Shown piece by piece: positions 33,168 to 44,799 of a stretch of DNA of 64,000 nucleotides. The notes below the pieces were generated by a model that worked only from the letters and a program-made list of their open reading frames with translations, searched no databases and was not told the origin of the DNA. The position numbers and the translations under genes are program-made. Source of the stretch: Hirsutella rhossiliensis (Eukaryota; Ascomycota; Sordariomycetes; Hypocreales; Ophiocordycipitaceae); NCBI RefSeq assembly GCF_020360975.1, contig NW_025408668.1, positions 2,976,001 to 3,040,000 of the forward strand, written 5' to 3'. Each line of letters starts with the position of its first letter. The first letter of the stretch is position 1.

Positions 33168-36100
33168 CCGGAGGGCAGCCCCTCTAGCTCTACGGTCTAT
33201 AGACTTAGCACCCTCTTTACCGTATACTTAGCGTGTAGCTAGTCGAGCTTCTTCTTCGGCCTCGTTGACCTATAGTTACGGAGGTCTAACTAGACCTTAT
33301 CCCCCGCCGCGAACCTATCTACGGGATCCCGCGACTTATTAGCCTACCGCTCCTAGTCCTAGGCGGTAGACGCTATCGAGGATTAGTAGAACTCCGAAAC
33401 TTATTATAGCTTCCGTATAAAGGCGGACGCCCTGCCCTCCGGGGAGCTAGCTAGGTGGCGCTCCGCGCCTATATCTACGGCAATAGGCTACGCCGACGGC
33501 GGTTCGAACCTATATAGCGCAAGGAAGGGGGACATACTAATAGATAAGTTCGACCTACCGTTAAGCGCTATCTAGGCTACGGGAAGCTACTTATCCTAGT
33601 CTGCCTAGTTACGGGCTATTACCCCCCGAAGGTAGGCTTAGACTTCTTAGTTAAGGCGTTCGGGCCCCCTATTAGTCTATAGGTAGTAGGCCGTACTTAG
33701 TAACTAGGTAACTTAGAGCAGCTTATAGAGGTGCTACTAGAAGCGGCCGGTCTAATTAGTGCCCCTATTACTAGTAATCGAGGCTAGCTATTAATAGAAG
33801 CGGGCGTAGTATTAAAGGAAGCGCTCGGCGTAGGCCTCTGCTTCTATAGACGGCATTAGCTCTAGCACTACTTCCTTACTTAGACGGTCCTTAATTACCT
33901 AGAGATTGCGGTTGCCGCCCGCTATAAGGGGGAGGTCCGTGATAAAGTCTATCTATATATACGTATAGAACCGGTCGGGGACCGGTAGTAACTTTAATAG
34001 CCCCCTCTTAAGCGCTCGCTAGATCTTCGAGCGGCCGTAGATATTATAGTTACGGAGGAAACGGCGGACGTACGGTGCTATAAGCGGCTAGTAGAAGTCC
34101 CGGCTAATCGCTGCTAGCGTGCCCTCGCGGCCGGGATAGCCGATCACGCTTAAGTCGTGGATTATCTATACGATCCGCCCTCTTAACCTATCCCGCTCCT
34201 CGACTTCTAGGGGGGCCGCCCTAGCTACGGCCTCCGTTGCCGCCGGCGCGCCTAGGACCTATAGCCTGCCCTTATAGCGAAGGTAGCTATGGGGGTCGAT
34301 ATAGTAGTCGCCTACTTAGACTTTTAAACTAAGGCCGCGGTTAAGTAAGCGCGCCCCTGCCTCTATAGCGCGGCGTACGCTCGTATACGTACTATCTTAT
34401 GCCGCTAGCTAGTCCTATAGGCGTTAGAGCTCCTTATCTTAGAAGATACGCCGAGGGACGTCGGGCGCACCCTTAGGGGGGGCCGGGACCCCGGCCGCTC
34501 CTAGGGGGTCACCCTCCGCCCCTAATAGAGTGGCGCCAAGGTAAGTCTAGAGCGCCTTATCCGGGATTATCTATATATCTCGCGTATCGAGGTCTATAGA
34601 GGTAGGCCGGTCCTGCTCTCTCCGTAAGAGGGCGTCCGGGACCGTAGCCTCCTTGCCTAGTCTATACTTAATATAGAACTAGAAGCGCGAGAGATACTCC
34701 GCCTAGCGCGCCTACCGCTCTAAGAGATGCTATTAGGTTATAAAGTATTCGAGGTTCCTATAGTCTATAAGGATCTCGAAGCTCTCGTAGCTACGGAGTT
34801 CCGCCTACTACTACTTAAGGTAGCTAATAATCGCTAATATCTCCTTATCGTAGATTAGGTAGTTCCTCTCCGCCGCGGTAAGCTTACGCGAGTAGAACGC
34901 CACTAGCCTCCTCTGCCCTTCTACTTCTTAGGATAGGGTTCCCCTAAGTGCGTAGCCGCTATAGTCCGCTTCTACGGTTAAGGGATTGCCGAAGTCCTAC
35001 TATAGCAGTACTAAGGCCTGCGAAAATAAGTCCTTAAGGGTTTAGAACGCCTCTACCTATACGGGTCCCTAGGAGAAGGGGGCCCTATCCCCCGTTAGCT
35101 TATTAAGCGGTAGCACGATCCGCGAGAACTCCCTAATAAAGACCCGGTAGTAGTTAGCGAAGCTAAGGAAGCTCCGTATGCCTTATTGCGATATCGGGGT
35201 CGCCTAGTCGCGGATAGCTTAAATCTTAGCTAGGTCCGCTTATACGCCTACGCCCGCGATAATAATAAAGCTAAGGTATTTAACGCGCTTAACGCTAAAT
35301 TCGCATTTATCCGGGTCTAGGTATAGGCCGTGCTTTACTAGGCGGTTTAGCACCTTCCGTACCTTCTATATATAGTCTTCGTAGCTCCCGCTCGAATAGA
35401 TAAGAATATTATCTATATATACGGACGCGAACTTATCGAGGAAACCCCTAAGTACCCGGTTAATATAACGTTAGAACGTAGCTAGGGCACCTGCTAGGCC
35501 GAAGGGGGTAACTATCTACTTAAATAAGCCGTATCTCGTATAGAACGCCGTCTTCTACTCCTCCCTATACGCTATTCGCACCTTATAGAACGCTTAGACG
35601 ACGTTAAGCTTCGTAAACTACTTCGCCTTCGCTAGGTTACGGAGGGTCTCTCTTATAAGCGGAAGGGGGTACCGGTCCGGGCGTATAATCGCGTTGCTCG
35701 GTGATCTACGCGAAGTCCCCTAGCTTCCGTACGAATAGGACCGGAGCCGCCGCCTTAGAGGAGCTAGCCCTAATAAATCCCTTATCGAGGAGGTCCGTAA
35801 GGGACTTCTTTAATACTAGTAGTTCCTCTCGTGACATGCTATATAGCGGCCCGAACGGCGGGGGAAGCTCCTTACCGTTGTCCCCCGTACGGAGCGGTAT
35901 TAAGTAGTCTACGCCCGGCTTATAGGGGTTTAACTTATCGGCCTCGCTCTTCTAGAAGAGCGGCAGCAGGTCGTAGAACCGCGGCGGGATAGCCTACCGT
36001 AGCTCCTCTTCCAATAAAGGGCGCTTCGGTCGTAGCGCTTTCTTAATATCCGCTAGGCTAACCGCGTAGATCGACGCTATAGCTACGGCCGGCCCCTTCC

Positions 36101-37879
36101 GCCTATAGATTTACCGTATCGTACCTACGAATACCGAGGCTAAGACTTCCTAGGCGTCTTATAAGTCGGGCAGAGCGTCTAGCGCTCCCTCCTTACTACT
36201 ATGCCGGACCTAGGACTACGTAGGGCTAAACTATAGCCTCCCCTTATACGGCACCGAATATAACTTTATATACGTTAACTATAGCTTCCTAAGAATTAAG
36301 GGAAACTTAAGCTAGGGGACTATATATACTACTAGCAGCCGCGGGAGGCCGTTAACCTCCGTAGCTACCTAAGCGACGCCTTTAATAACCGCGCCCTCTA
36401 TCGTGGCCGAGGCGCCCCTTATACGCCTAGGGCGAATCTTCTCTACTAGTAAGCGTAGCTTAAGGGCTTTCGCTTCGTTAATTGCGGCGTAATACTAGTA
36501 ACCCTCGTCTATAAGGGCGGAGAGGAGGTAAGTCTAGTTAATAATAACTAGTATTAAAGTAGGTTCTTCTTTAATACGCCTTACTAGGTCCTCCTTAGCT
36601 AGTGTTAGCTTGCTAGGCTCCGGGGCCCGCCTTCGCACCGGAGCTAAGCTTTTCCCTCCGCTTTGTATATAGCGGAGGTTCCCTTATCTCCCTCGTCGTC
36701 GGAATCTAATAGGGCGCGGGTAACCCGTATCTCTACCGGCCTCCTTGCTAGGAGGTAGGGGCAAGACTTAACTATATGCGTGCTTACGCCGCAACGTATA
36801 TAGCGGCCCTCTTTGCGTCGTTTGCTAATTTCCTCGTAGGGCACCTACTTAGCCGTCTTGCCGGACTACGCCGCTAGCGGAGCGGCCGGGGTCTTACTAT
36901 TGCCGCGCCCCCCGGGGCGTATAGCCGCTATCCGGACGTCGCCGTCCGCATTGACCGCCGACTTAGGAGCGGGCCCGGGCGTAGACGGGTTAAGCAGGGA
37001 GGAGCTATCCGGCCCGTTAGTCCCGCTCGAGGCTAAGCGCTTACGCAGCTTCTAGAAGCGGCGTCTGCTTATATCCTAGGCCACCTTCGTAAGGCGGCCT
37101 GTATCGTAGGCAGAGGGCATTATAATAGGGATAAGCAGCTCCCGGAGCGCCGGGGAGATCGAGTTCCGTAGCTAGGTAAGCTTAGCGCCGTTATCCTAGG
37201 CGGTGTTACCCGCCGCCCGGGTTAGGGTCTCTTCGAATTCCGGTAAGAACTCCCCGAAGGACTGCCCTTTTTATTAAGTAAGGGTCCGTAGCCTATCCTA
37301 CGCCTTCTCCTATTCCTATACGTTGCCGAAGGCGTAGACTAGGTAGTTAAAGAATGCTTAGGGGTCTTTCGTCCCCCTAGGACTACCCCGCTCCTAGAAG
37401 CCCGCTATTCGCCGTATCTAGGGCTCCGGCAGCGTATAGAGGAGCGAGAACCAAGCCGTCTCCTTATAGCCGTTAAGGCCCTATTTCTCGTTAATGTGGT
37501 ATTTCGCTATTAGGCGGTTAAGGAAGAAGTAAAAGGTCTCTAGCTTACCGTCCTAGGTAGGCTAAGGCAGTGGCTTCCGTCTGCCGAGGGCCGCCACGCG
37601 CTTTAACCTCCCGGTAGCGGGGGGCGTATTTATCGGAGCTAGCGTTAGGAGGGTATTAAGGATCCGGCGTAGGGTTACTCGTTAGTCTAGGTCTTATAAT
37701 ATCTAGTAGAATAGCTTTATAAACCGGGCTTATTCGTCCCGTTGCTGCTAGGCCTCTTCCTATAAGTATTGCTAGTATAGCTCTTCCGCCTATTGCCGTA
37801 GCTATTAGTGCTAGGCTTCTTCCTATAGTAGCTGCTGCTGCTGCTGCTGCCCTAGCTAGTGCTACTAAGGTTCTAACAT
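33168..37879 (-). pseudogene. Gag-Pol of Gypsy element A, main part
   Basis: Gag starts at 37,879 (MLEP, then a Gln run encoded by the CTG/CTA tract at 37,830-37,850). The zinc knuckle lies in an un-interrupted 66-codon stretch at 36,644-36,844 (YIRCGVSTHIVKSCPYL; its first Cys now Tyr). The catalytic motif at 35,408-35,419 reads Y-I-D-N. RNase H and integrase follow down to 33,168, where B interrupts. TAG/TAA codons are frequent, CpG remains high, and overall decay is milder than in B. Confidence 0.85.
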
Positions 37880-37906
37880 CGGGTCTAATATAATAATAGC
37901 TTATAC

Positions 37907-38105
37907 TATTACGGGGTAGGTAGAGGGTTATACCGTAGGTGCCTTCCGTTATATTATAATAACAAGCTATATAGGATCTAACTATGCGCCGCGCCTACTA
38001 CTGCTAAATACGCGTTTATGCGTGCGGCCTACCCTAACCCGCAACGCTTATCGGCTAAGGTCTAGGCTAATGCCTAGACCTATACTAAGGGTAAATACCC
38101 TTATA
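37907..38105 (-). repeat. 5' LTR of Gypsy element A
   Basis: 199 bp, TATTACGGGGTAGG...ACCCTTATA. It lies ~28 bp upstream of gag on the minus strand; the left-hand copy keeps the TG start (TGTTACGGGG). Confidence 0.88.
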
Positions 38106-38108
38106 AGA

Positions 38109-38608
38109 TGTGACGACCGGTGATATTCCCAAGGGATAAACCTGTCGTGGGGTTTATGTTGGCAGATACAACAGGGCGTGGTCTGAGCAATGATAAGTAT
38201 GTCACGTTGGTGATGAGTCGGAGGTCGTAGACCGTAGACTGTAACCAGGTAATCAAGTGATCGGAATCAGAGATGAGATCGTGATAGGGATCGTAATGAT
38301 TGTGTTGAAAGCTAAAGAGCTATCTAGTCTAAAGGAGTGGAATTGGGTGTCCTTATATACCCAGTGGTCCTTCGTGGATCATTCAGCGAACGTGATGATC
38401 CTGTTCACGGATCGTTGGATCATTGAGACGATCCAATGATCCTGTACATCGTCGTTGGATCATCGAGATGATCCAATGAGCCGGATCGTTGGGATCACCA
38501 AGTGATCCAAATGATCCATCACGTGACTTCGCGGGATCCTGTACCCCTCCGTCACGTGTCGGCCTTGTTGAGGGCTGCTTGTGACCAACCGTTGGTCGGG
38601 TCGTAACA
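38109..38608 (-). repeat. Un-RIPed chromovirus solo LTR with perfect TSD
   Basis: 500 bp, TGTGACGACCGG...GGTCGTAACA, flanked by TAAGA on both sides (38,104-38,108 and 38,609-38,613). CA and TG are abundant, in contrast to everything around it. It is the un-mutated homologue of the LTRs of elements C and D and, in reverse, shares its outer ~150 bp with B. The middle (38,370-38,520) is a cluster of GATC-centred palindromes of the type TTGGATCAT...GATCCAATGA. Confidence 0.93.
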
Positions 38609-38613
38609 TAAGA

Positions 38614-40125
38614 GCTATCTATTTAAAGGAGTAAAAGTAGGTAGCTATATATACCTATAGAGACTATCTTTAGATTATAGTCCTAGCTATAATCCCCTTT
38701 ATTACTTACTATAGCTTACTTATAAGCTATGCTCCTAAGTAGTAATTTATTTATATAAGGCTTACTTAGCTTACGTACGCTTTAAGTAAGCTAAGCTTAA
38801 GTAACTTCTTATCTTAACTATTATTCTAAGCCGCCTTATTATATAAACGTAGCCGGCTCTCCTATAGCCTACTAACTATAGTTATAATATAATATATCCC
38901 CTCTTTTTAGTCTTATCTATAAGACCTACTACTGCCTTAGCCGCTATATATAAATATACCCTTATCGCGCGTATATATATTCCCCGTTCGTTCTTTTTAT
39001 CCTTTAGGATATACTACTAATAGTATATCTAGTCGCGTATTAAAGGATCGTTCTTATAAGACCCTTAAGTATATTCGTTTAGCTAAGTTTATTAATTATC
39101 TTAGTTTCGATATTATACTATAATCTTTTTATTTATCGCGCGGCTTCTACTATAAAATACTAAAGAAATCTTCTAAGTATACTAAATATATATAGTAGGG
39201 TCGTTCTTATAATACGTTAGGTATAGCAATTAGCTTTTATAGGTAACTTTATTATCTTACTTATTATTTATAGCTAATATATTTCCTAGTATCCTAAATA
39301 AATCTAGAGTCTAATCGATTAAATAAAGAAAAAGAAATTACTAAGGAGCGAATATTAAAAGCTTAAGCTAACCTAAATAAAGCCTTAGCTTATTTAGCAT
39401 AGCTTTACTATTAAAAGCGCTAGCTAAAGATAAAGGGTACTAAGATAGTCTATTAAAGCCTTTATTCCTTAGATAACCTTAATAAGGCTAAGCGCTAAGA
39501 ATTTAAAGCGGTAGTCGATATTTAGTTTATAAGTATATTTAATATAATTAATTAGAATACTATTAGTTTATTAAGCGATTTTATAATACCTAGGGTAGAT
39601 TTTACTAGTAAAACTATTAAAGTAAAGAACTATAGTAGGTTAAGTGCTTAAGTAGTTCTTAGGTATTTTCTTTTAGTCTATATCCCTTTTACTTAATAAG
39701 GTATTCTTATTACTAACCTTATTTTCTTATATCTAGTATTTATTCTACTTTATATTCTTAATCGTTATTAACTTTAATTTTTTCCTATAGTTTAGCGTTT
39801 TATAGCGCTAGTTCTAATAATAAGATATAAAATATTAGGTATATCTATATTATTATTAATAGCGAAAGTTTATAGTTAACTTTTAAAATAGTTTTCTTAA
39901 CCTTAAATAGTTTAAGTTTCTTAAAATCTAATTTATTACTTAGTTGTTTTATTTTAATATTTCGTTATATAAGGTAAACTATATCTCCCTCTTAAAAGAT
40001 TAGTCCTTATAATCTTTTTTAATTATAGTAAGTAAATATTTATTCCTTAATAAATTAAAGTTCTTATTATATTTCTTTATATAATTTTTATAGTTAATCT
40101 ATTTATTATATTACTCTTTAAATAT
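38614..40125 (-). mobile_element. Truncated chromovirus D: LTR remainder and 3' internal end
   Basis: 38,614-38,891 continues the LTR that starts at 22,540; then a purine tract on the minus strand (AAAAAGAGGGGATA) and internal sequence. 38,900-39,640 parallels 57,050-57,720 of element C, and 39,640-40,125 parallels the C-terminal integrase/chromodomain part of C (57,720-58,205), all with more RIP changes. The element ends near 40,125 at unrelated sequence. Confidence 0.78.
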
Positions 40126-43100
40126 AAGAAGCGCTACTAGAGCGGCTTAATCTAAAGGTTTATACCGCTATTTTAAGCAGCTCTAGCAACGAGGCATACT
40201 AGCTAAAAGCGGAGCCTTACTAGGTACTATCTACCTCTAAGCGCTATATACTACGCCGGCCTATAATCCCCTCGCTAAGGAGCTACTAATCCTAGCTTAC
40301 TCCCTTAGCCTACCTCGTCTAAGGAGTCTAACTATAGCCGCCTAGGTAGAATACCGCGTTACTAGCTAGCTAGTATAGCCGTTATCTACTATAAATAGCA
40401 GATACGCCCTATTTAAATGCTTAATACTAATAGTTATACCTTCCATAAACCTACTTATAATTATATCGACCGCGATCGCTAACACCTCGCGCACGCTCAG
40501 CCATTATTAACTTCCTGGCGTTTTACCGCTAAAGAGCGCGAGAGTCTCGTAAAGCTAGCGCTATTATTAGTAGAGGAGTACGCTAGAAACCGAAAGTAGC
40601 TACGCGTCGTTCGTTTTATTAAGCCGAAGTACTTAGTTAAAATAAAGATTAACGTTACTAGTATCTTTAGAAAATAAACGCGGTATATTATACTATCCCT
40701 ATTAAGTATTTAGACTAAGGGCTAAACTTAACGATATAGGTACTATACTAATAATCGGATTAGTAACTAAAAGGCGATAATCTAAAACCTAGCTTATAAA
40801 ACTATAATAAACTTCTTCCTCTTTATTTATAGAAATTATAAGGTTAAGTTATAAGGTATATTAAAAGAGTATATACGTTAGTTTTAGTAGCTCTATATAA
40901 CTATTACTAGACGATATATAGACCGGAATAATAGTAAAGAGGTCTATAAGGTATACCTAACGTGCTACCCTATATTATATTTAATTCCTAAGTCTACTAA
41001 GGCGTTATTAGTATTACTATAATATCCTAGTTCCTTAGTTTAGCCTCTAGGCGCCTAACGTTAATAGTAAGCTAGTCCTAAATATATATAGCCTCTAAGT
41101 TATCTTAACCTTTAATATAGTATATAACGCTAGTACCTTTGCCCTCGAGCGCTATCGTATCTAGCTAGCGGGCTACTATTAGATTCTATACTATACTAAG
41201 GCACGGCCTACTAAGTTAGTAGATAGTTAGAGGAAGAATCCGAAGGATAGTTCTATCGAGGAGCTCTTTAGCTTAAAAGTTATTTAGTTAACTAACGGCG
41301 AGAAAGAGTTAAACGGGGCGATAGATAAAGTATCTTATTAGCTAGCTAAGCTACTTATATAAGAGACGACTAAGCGTAGTCGTCCTAAAGCTCTTTACTA
41401 TAAGGATATCTTTATAATAATTATTAGTTACCCTATTACTAGGAATTCTATCCTAGTTATAGCTATTAAGTTTATTAACTATAAGGGAGTAGATAATAAG
41501 TCTAAACTATATACCTTAGGCCGCTTTAGTCGATTAGCCTTATAATATATACTAATTATTATAAGTTAAAACTATCTTTTTCTTTACCCTTACTAGGAAG
41601 CTAATATTCTACCTTATTATAGTTCTTATTACCCTAGCGCTATATAACTATACGTTTAATACGTAAAGCTTAACGAATATATCCTATATATTTAAGATAA
41701 AGGTTTAAGGCCTAACGTAATCTACGCCGCTTATAAGGAACGGTGTTCCTACTATAAATAAAGCAGCTATAATATACTCTCCCGATTATATAAGCTAATA
41801 AGTAGTATATTAATTATAGACAAAATCTCATCCTATAGAGCAAGAATCGCTCGTTATTTTGCATGTCATTATGTATTAAACGGTTGCCGGTTATCGTACA
41901 ATCAGGAATAGAAGGAACAGTAGCTTAGAATGCTAGCTAAGACCTCTTAAGAACACCGGCACGACCAACCTCCTCTAAACACGAATATCAGTGGAACCAA
42001 GACACTTCTAGATTCACTCGAGATATCACGGAATTCCCCAGTCTTAGGGCTATACGGCAGCCTAAATCTGGTTCCGAAAGGTTCTTCCGTTCAGCTATAA
42101 TTGTCTATATAAGACAGTATGTCCGCTAGTAGATAGATAGAGAATCATTAACTTTAACACCTCTTCTACACACCAATACACTACTAATAAATTCCGTTGA
42201 AAATCCTACCTTATACTCCTTCTTCCCCTCTATCACGTAGTCTTACTTGATTCCTTGATTTCCTAAAATTCCGCTTTTACTTATATACCTTAAGACCGCT
42301 CTAGTAAAAGGAGTTAATACTTAAGGTACTAGTTTTTTAGCGGGTTTATAGTACTACCCTTTCCGCTAATAAAGCTATACTATACTCTAAGCTAAATTAT
42401 AATATAGGTCGGTAAAGCCTTAATTTAGGATATAAGAAGCCCTAGACGCCGAGATTTACTTAGAGAGGCACTATAAATACTATTAATAGTATATTAAGCC
42501 CCGCCTTATAGACTAGCTAATAAAGAGGGTCTTCTAAGATAGGCGGTAATACTAACTAGTTTAGCTCTTTAAGTAACGTACTAGATATAGTCTATAACTA
42601 AATAATACGCTATAACCCTAGGTTTATTACTTTCTATAATATATATTTAAATAAGATTACTTAGTTTAATATCTAGAATACCTTCTTAAAGGAGGAGAAG
42701 TAAAATAAACTATTCTAGATATTTATATACGTTAGCCTTACCTATAACCCTTAGGCCGTTAAGGATATAGTGCCTAATAAGGTATAGGCTAATACGCTAC
42801 TAGATATAGAGATAGTAGTATTAAAAGAGAAGCGAGCGACTCTTAAGTAAGGACGGTATTAAATCGATAGCTATAAAGATAAGGAGGATATTTAAAAACT
42901 TACGAATAAGATTAAGACTAAGCGGGTAGAGCGTAAGAGGAGGATCGTAAAAGGATATTAAGAGTATTACTTTTACTACCGTTTAACCTAGGACGTCGAG
43001 ATATAAGCTTAAGGAGAGGTAGAAGAGGAATATAAAGAGCTAGCTATCGATCTCGTTATACTTAAGCGCGCTAGACTAGCCGAGATTTTCTATTATTAGC

Positions 43101-43560
43101 CTAGGAGCTAGACTAAGAAGGAGATCTCTTAATATAAAATTAAGGCTATTAACCTAATAGTAGCTCTATATAATAAGAAAGAAATAGGAAAGAATAGCCG
43201 GACCTAGCTAAGAGCCTAAGTCGGGTAGTCTATTAAGTAAGAGTTACCTAAGCTATGCGCTAATTCTAAGCTAGAGCCTAGACCCGATCCTTTCCCGCTT
43301 CTTATAAAAGTAACTTAGTATCCGGACTATATTAGCGATAAGTAATTGCCTTTTAAAGAGTAGATATTTCGATAGTATTATTTAACTATAAGGAATAACT
43401 ACTTTAACGACTAGTACTTAGTAGAACGGGAACGTACTAAGTAGTATAGTAAGATAATTAAATATAACTATCCTAAATATAGGAAAGAGACTTTTAAGTA
43501 TTTAGATTATTTTCGGAACTATATCTAGTTAGTCTATAGGGTCCTACTTAAATTATTAAA
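40126..43560 (+). pseudogene. RIPed DUF3435-family (tyrosine recombinase/Starship captain-like) gene
   Basis: From about 40,530 a collinear frame with many TAG/TAA resembles fungal DUF3435 proteins, often annotated FluG-domain or C2H2-finger proteins: LVKLALLLVEEYARNRK; NFFLFIYRNYKVK, EYIR.F..LYITITRRYIDR (~40,810-40,930); RYRIQLAGYYQILYYTKARP, holding the Arg-box equivalent (~41,145-41,210); KNPKDSSIEELFSLKVI, ETTKRSRPKALYYKDIF and VIAIKFINYKGVDNKSK (to ~41,505). After a break the C-terminal part follows: IFIYVSLTYNP, EIVVLKEKRATLK, RIVKGYQEYYFYYRLT, DPFPLLIKVTQYPDYI and a decayed C2H2-like tail near 43,470. 40,126-40,500 is non-coding. The family carries the integrase of Cryptons and Starships; only the first catalytic Arg position is visible, so a captain role is inference. 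Confidence 0.62.
41821..42285. other. Un-RIPed insertion with promoter-like core
   Basis: About 465 bp with normal CA/TG inside the RIPed DUF3435 pseudogene. It contains a TATA-like TTGTCTATATAAGACAG at ~42,100 and C/T-rich sequence downstream, as in a fungal LTR or promoter. TG/CA ends and target duplications were not found, so a solo LTR is only one reading. The preceding ~300 bp (41,515-41,820) also does not fit the DUF3435 frame. Confidence 0.5.
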
Positions 43561-44149
43561 GTAGGTTAAGTATAAATAATAATAAAAAGATAAGCGCTAT
43601 TAAATAATATATAATAGAAAGTAATAGATAGAATAGTTATAGCTTAGTTCTTACCTTAATTTAGAAGGACTTTTAAGAAAGATAGTTTAGGTTACCCTTA
43701 AATTAATAGGGGAGGCTATTAACCGTTATACCTTTAATAATATATAATCTTATCTTACGTTTTATCTTTATTCTGCCCTAGGCGCTATATATTAGTACTA
43801 TATACTAGGTCTACTTTATATATACCCTATTTCTAATTCTCTAAGCTTCTTATTTAAGGCGTATTAACTATAGTAAGGGATTTATTATACGTTTTAGTTA
43901 TTAAGATAAGGTCGCGGCTAAGGGGGTTAGTCCCCTTTATTAAAAGGAAATAAGAGATACTATATATATAATAGTTATAGAGAGTCTATTAGCCTTAACT
44001 ACTACCTAAGTTAAAGAAATAAAGGTCCTAGTTATATATATAAGAACGGTGCCTATATAGGTTAGGATACCTCCTTAACTAAGGCGGAATATCGTTTAAT
44101 ACCCTTAACTAAGATTCGGTCTTAACTAATATATCTATCGCGATAAGTA
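43561..44149. other. Unassigned RIPed spacer
   Basis: TA-rich DNA between the converging DUF3435 and helicase remnants. No motif recognised. Confidence 0.4.
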
Positions 44150-44799
44150 AAAGTAACGCGAATATTATCGATAATTCTTAGTAAATAGTAGAACCTTAAT
44201 AATATAGGCCTACGCCGTTGTTATCTCCTTAGAGACCTAGCTCCCTACTAGGTCCCGACCTATACCTCCGACGTCGTCGAGCGTTAGGCACCGTAATAGC
44301 TATACGTATAGACTATATAGGTTATACGGCGACGGTATCGCCCTCTCCTTTACTATAGTCCCCCCCCCTAGGGCCCTAGAGCTCTAGCGCTACGCCCTCT
44401 AGCTTCTAGCCCTATACCTTATAGTTAGTATAGGCGAAGGCCGCGGCGTATAGTAGGCCCTCGCGGCTAACGTTACTACGCTACTACGGCCGCTTCCGCT
44501 ACGCCTAGATCTTAACGTTAATAGGCGTTAGTAGGATCGTCCTAGCTAGTATCTAATAAAGTAAAAGTCCTTAGTTATCTCTAAGACTAGTACGATACCC
44601 GCCGGCGGCCCGAAGTATATAGTAAGCTCTACTAAGATTAGGTAGCCGGAGAATACCTAGTTAGGGATAACGTTTATAAGATTAAGACGGCTAAGACCGG
44701 GGTCGTGCTATCGTCGCCGTAGCCTAGTATTATATTCCCTTCCTTATCTCTTACCTTATAATCTCTAGCGCTACTTTAGCTATATTCTTACCTTTTTTT

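Larger units (their letters stand above)
22681..38105 (-). mobile_element. Ty3/Gypsy element A (minus strand), split by chromovirus B
   Basis: Two 199-bp LTRs (22,681-22,879 and 37,907-38,105) flank gag-pol on the minus strand, with element B inserted at 24,580-33,162; without B the element is ~6.8 kb. Minus-strand order: gag from 37,879, zinc knuckle ~36,780, RT ~35,400, then RNase H, integrase and a C-terminal chromodomain (24,230-24,560). No matching target duplication is visible at A's outer ends, and ~70 bp of the host LTR is missing, so a deletion accompanied or followed insertion. RIP is moderate: CG-rich segments remain. Confidence 0.85.

Noticed and set aside
35701..35907. Plus-strand 68-codon frame
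   Set aside because: Antisense shadow of the element A RT region, whose minus-strand homology is clear.
36858..37055. Plus-strand 65-codon frame
   Set aside because: Antisense shadow of the Gag region of element A; CG-rich DNA keeps it open.
37790..37855. CTG/CTA repeat considered as a CRISPR-like or satellite array
   Set aside because: Simple codon repeat encoding the Gln run of Gag in element A; no spacers.
22681..38105. Reading 22.5-38.1 kb as one giant element with host cargo
   Set aside because: LTR pairs, TSDs and collinear gag-pol show separate nested retrotransposons.
38257..38439. 60-codon frame in the solo LTR
   Set aside because: Lies wholly in non-coding LTR; open by chance because this LTR is un-RIPed.
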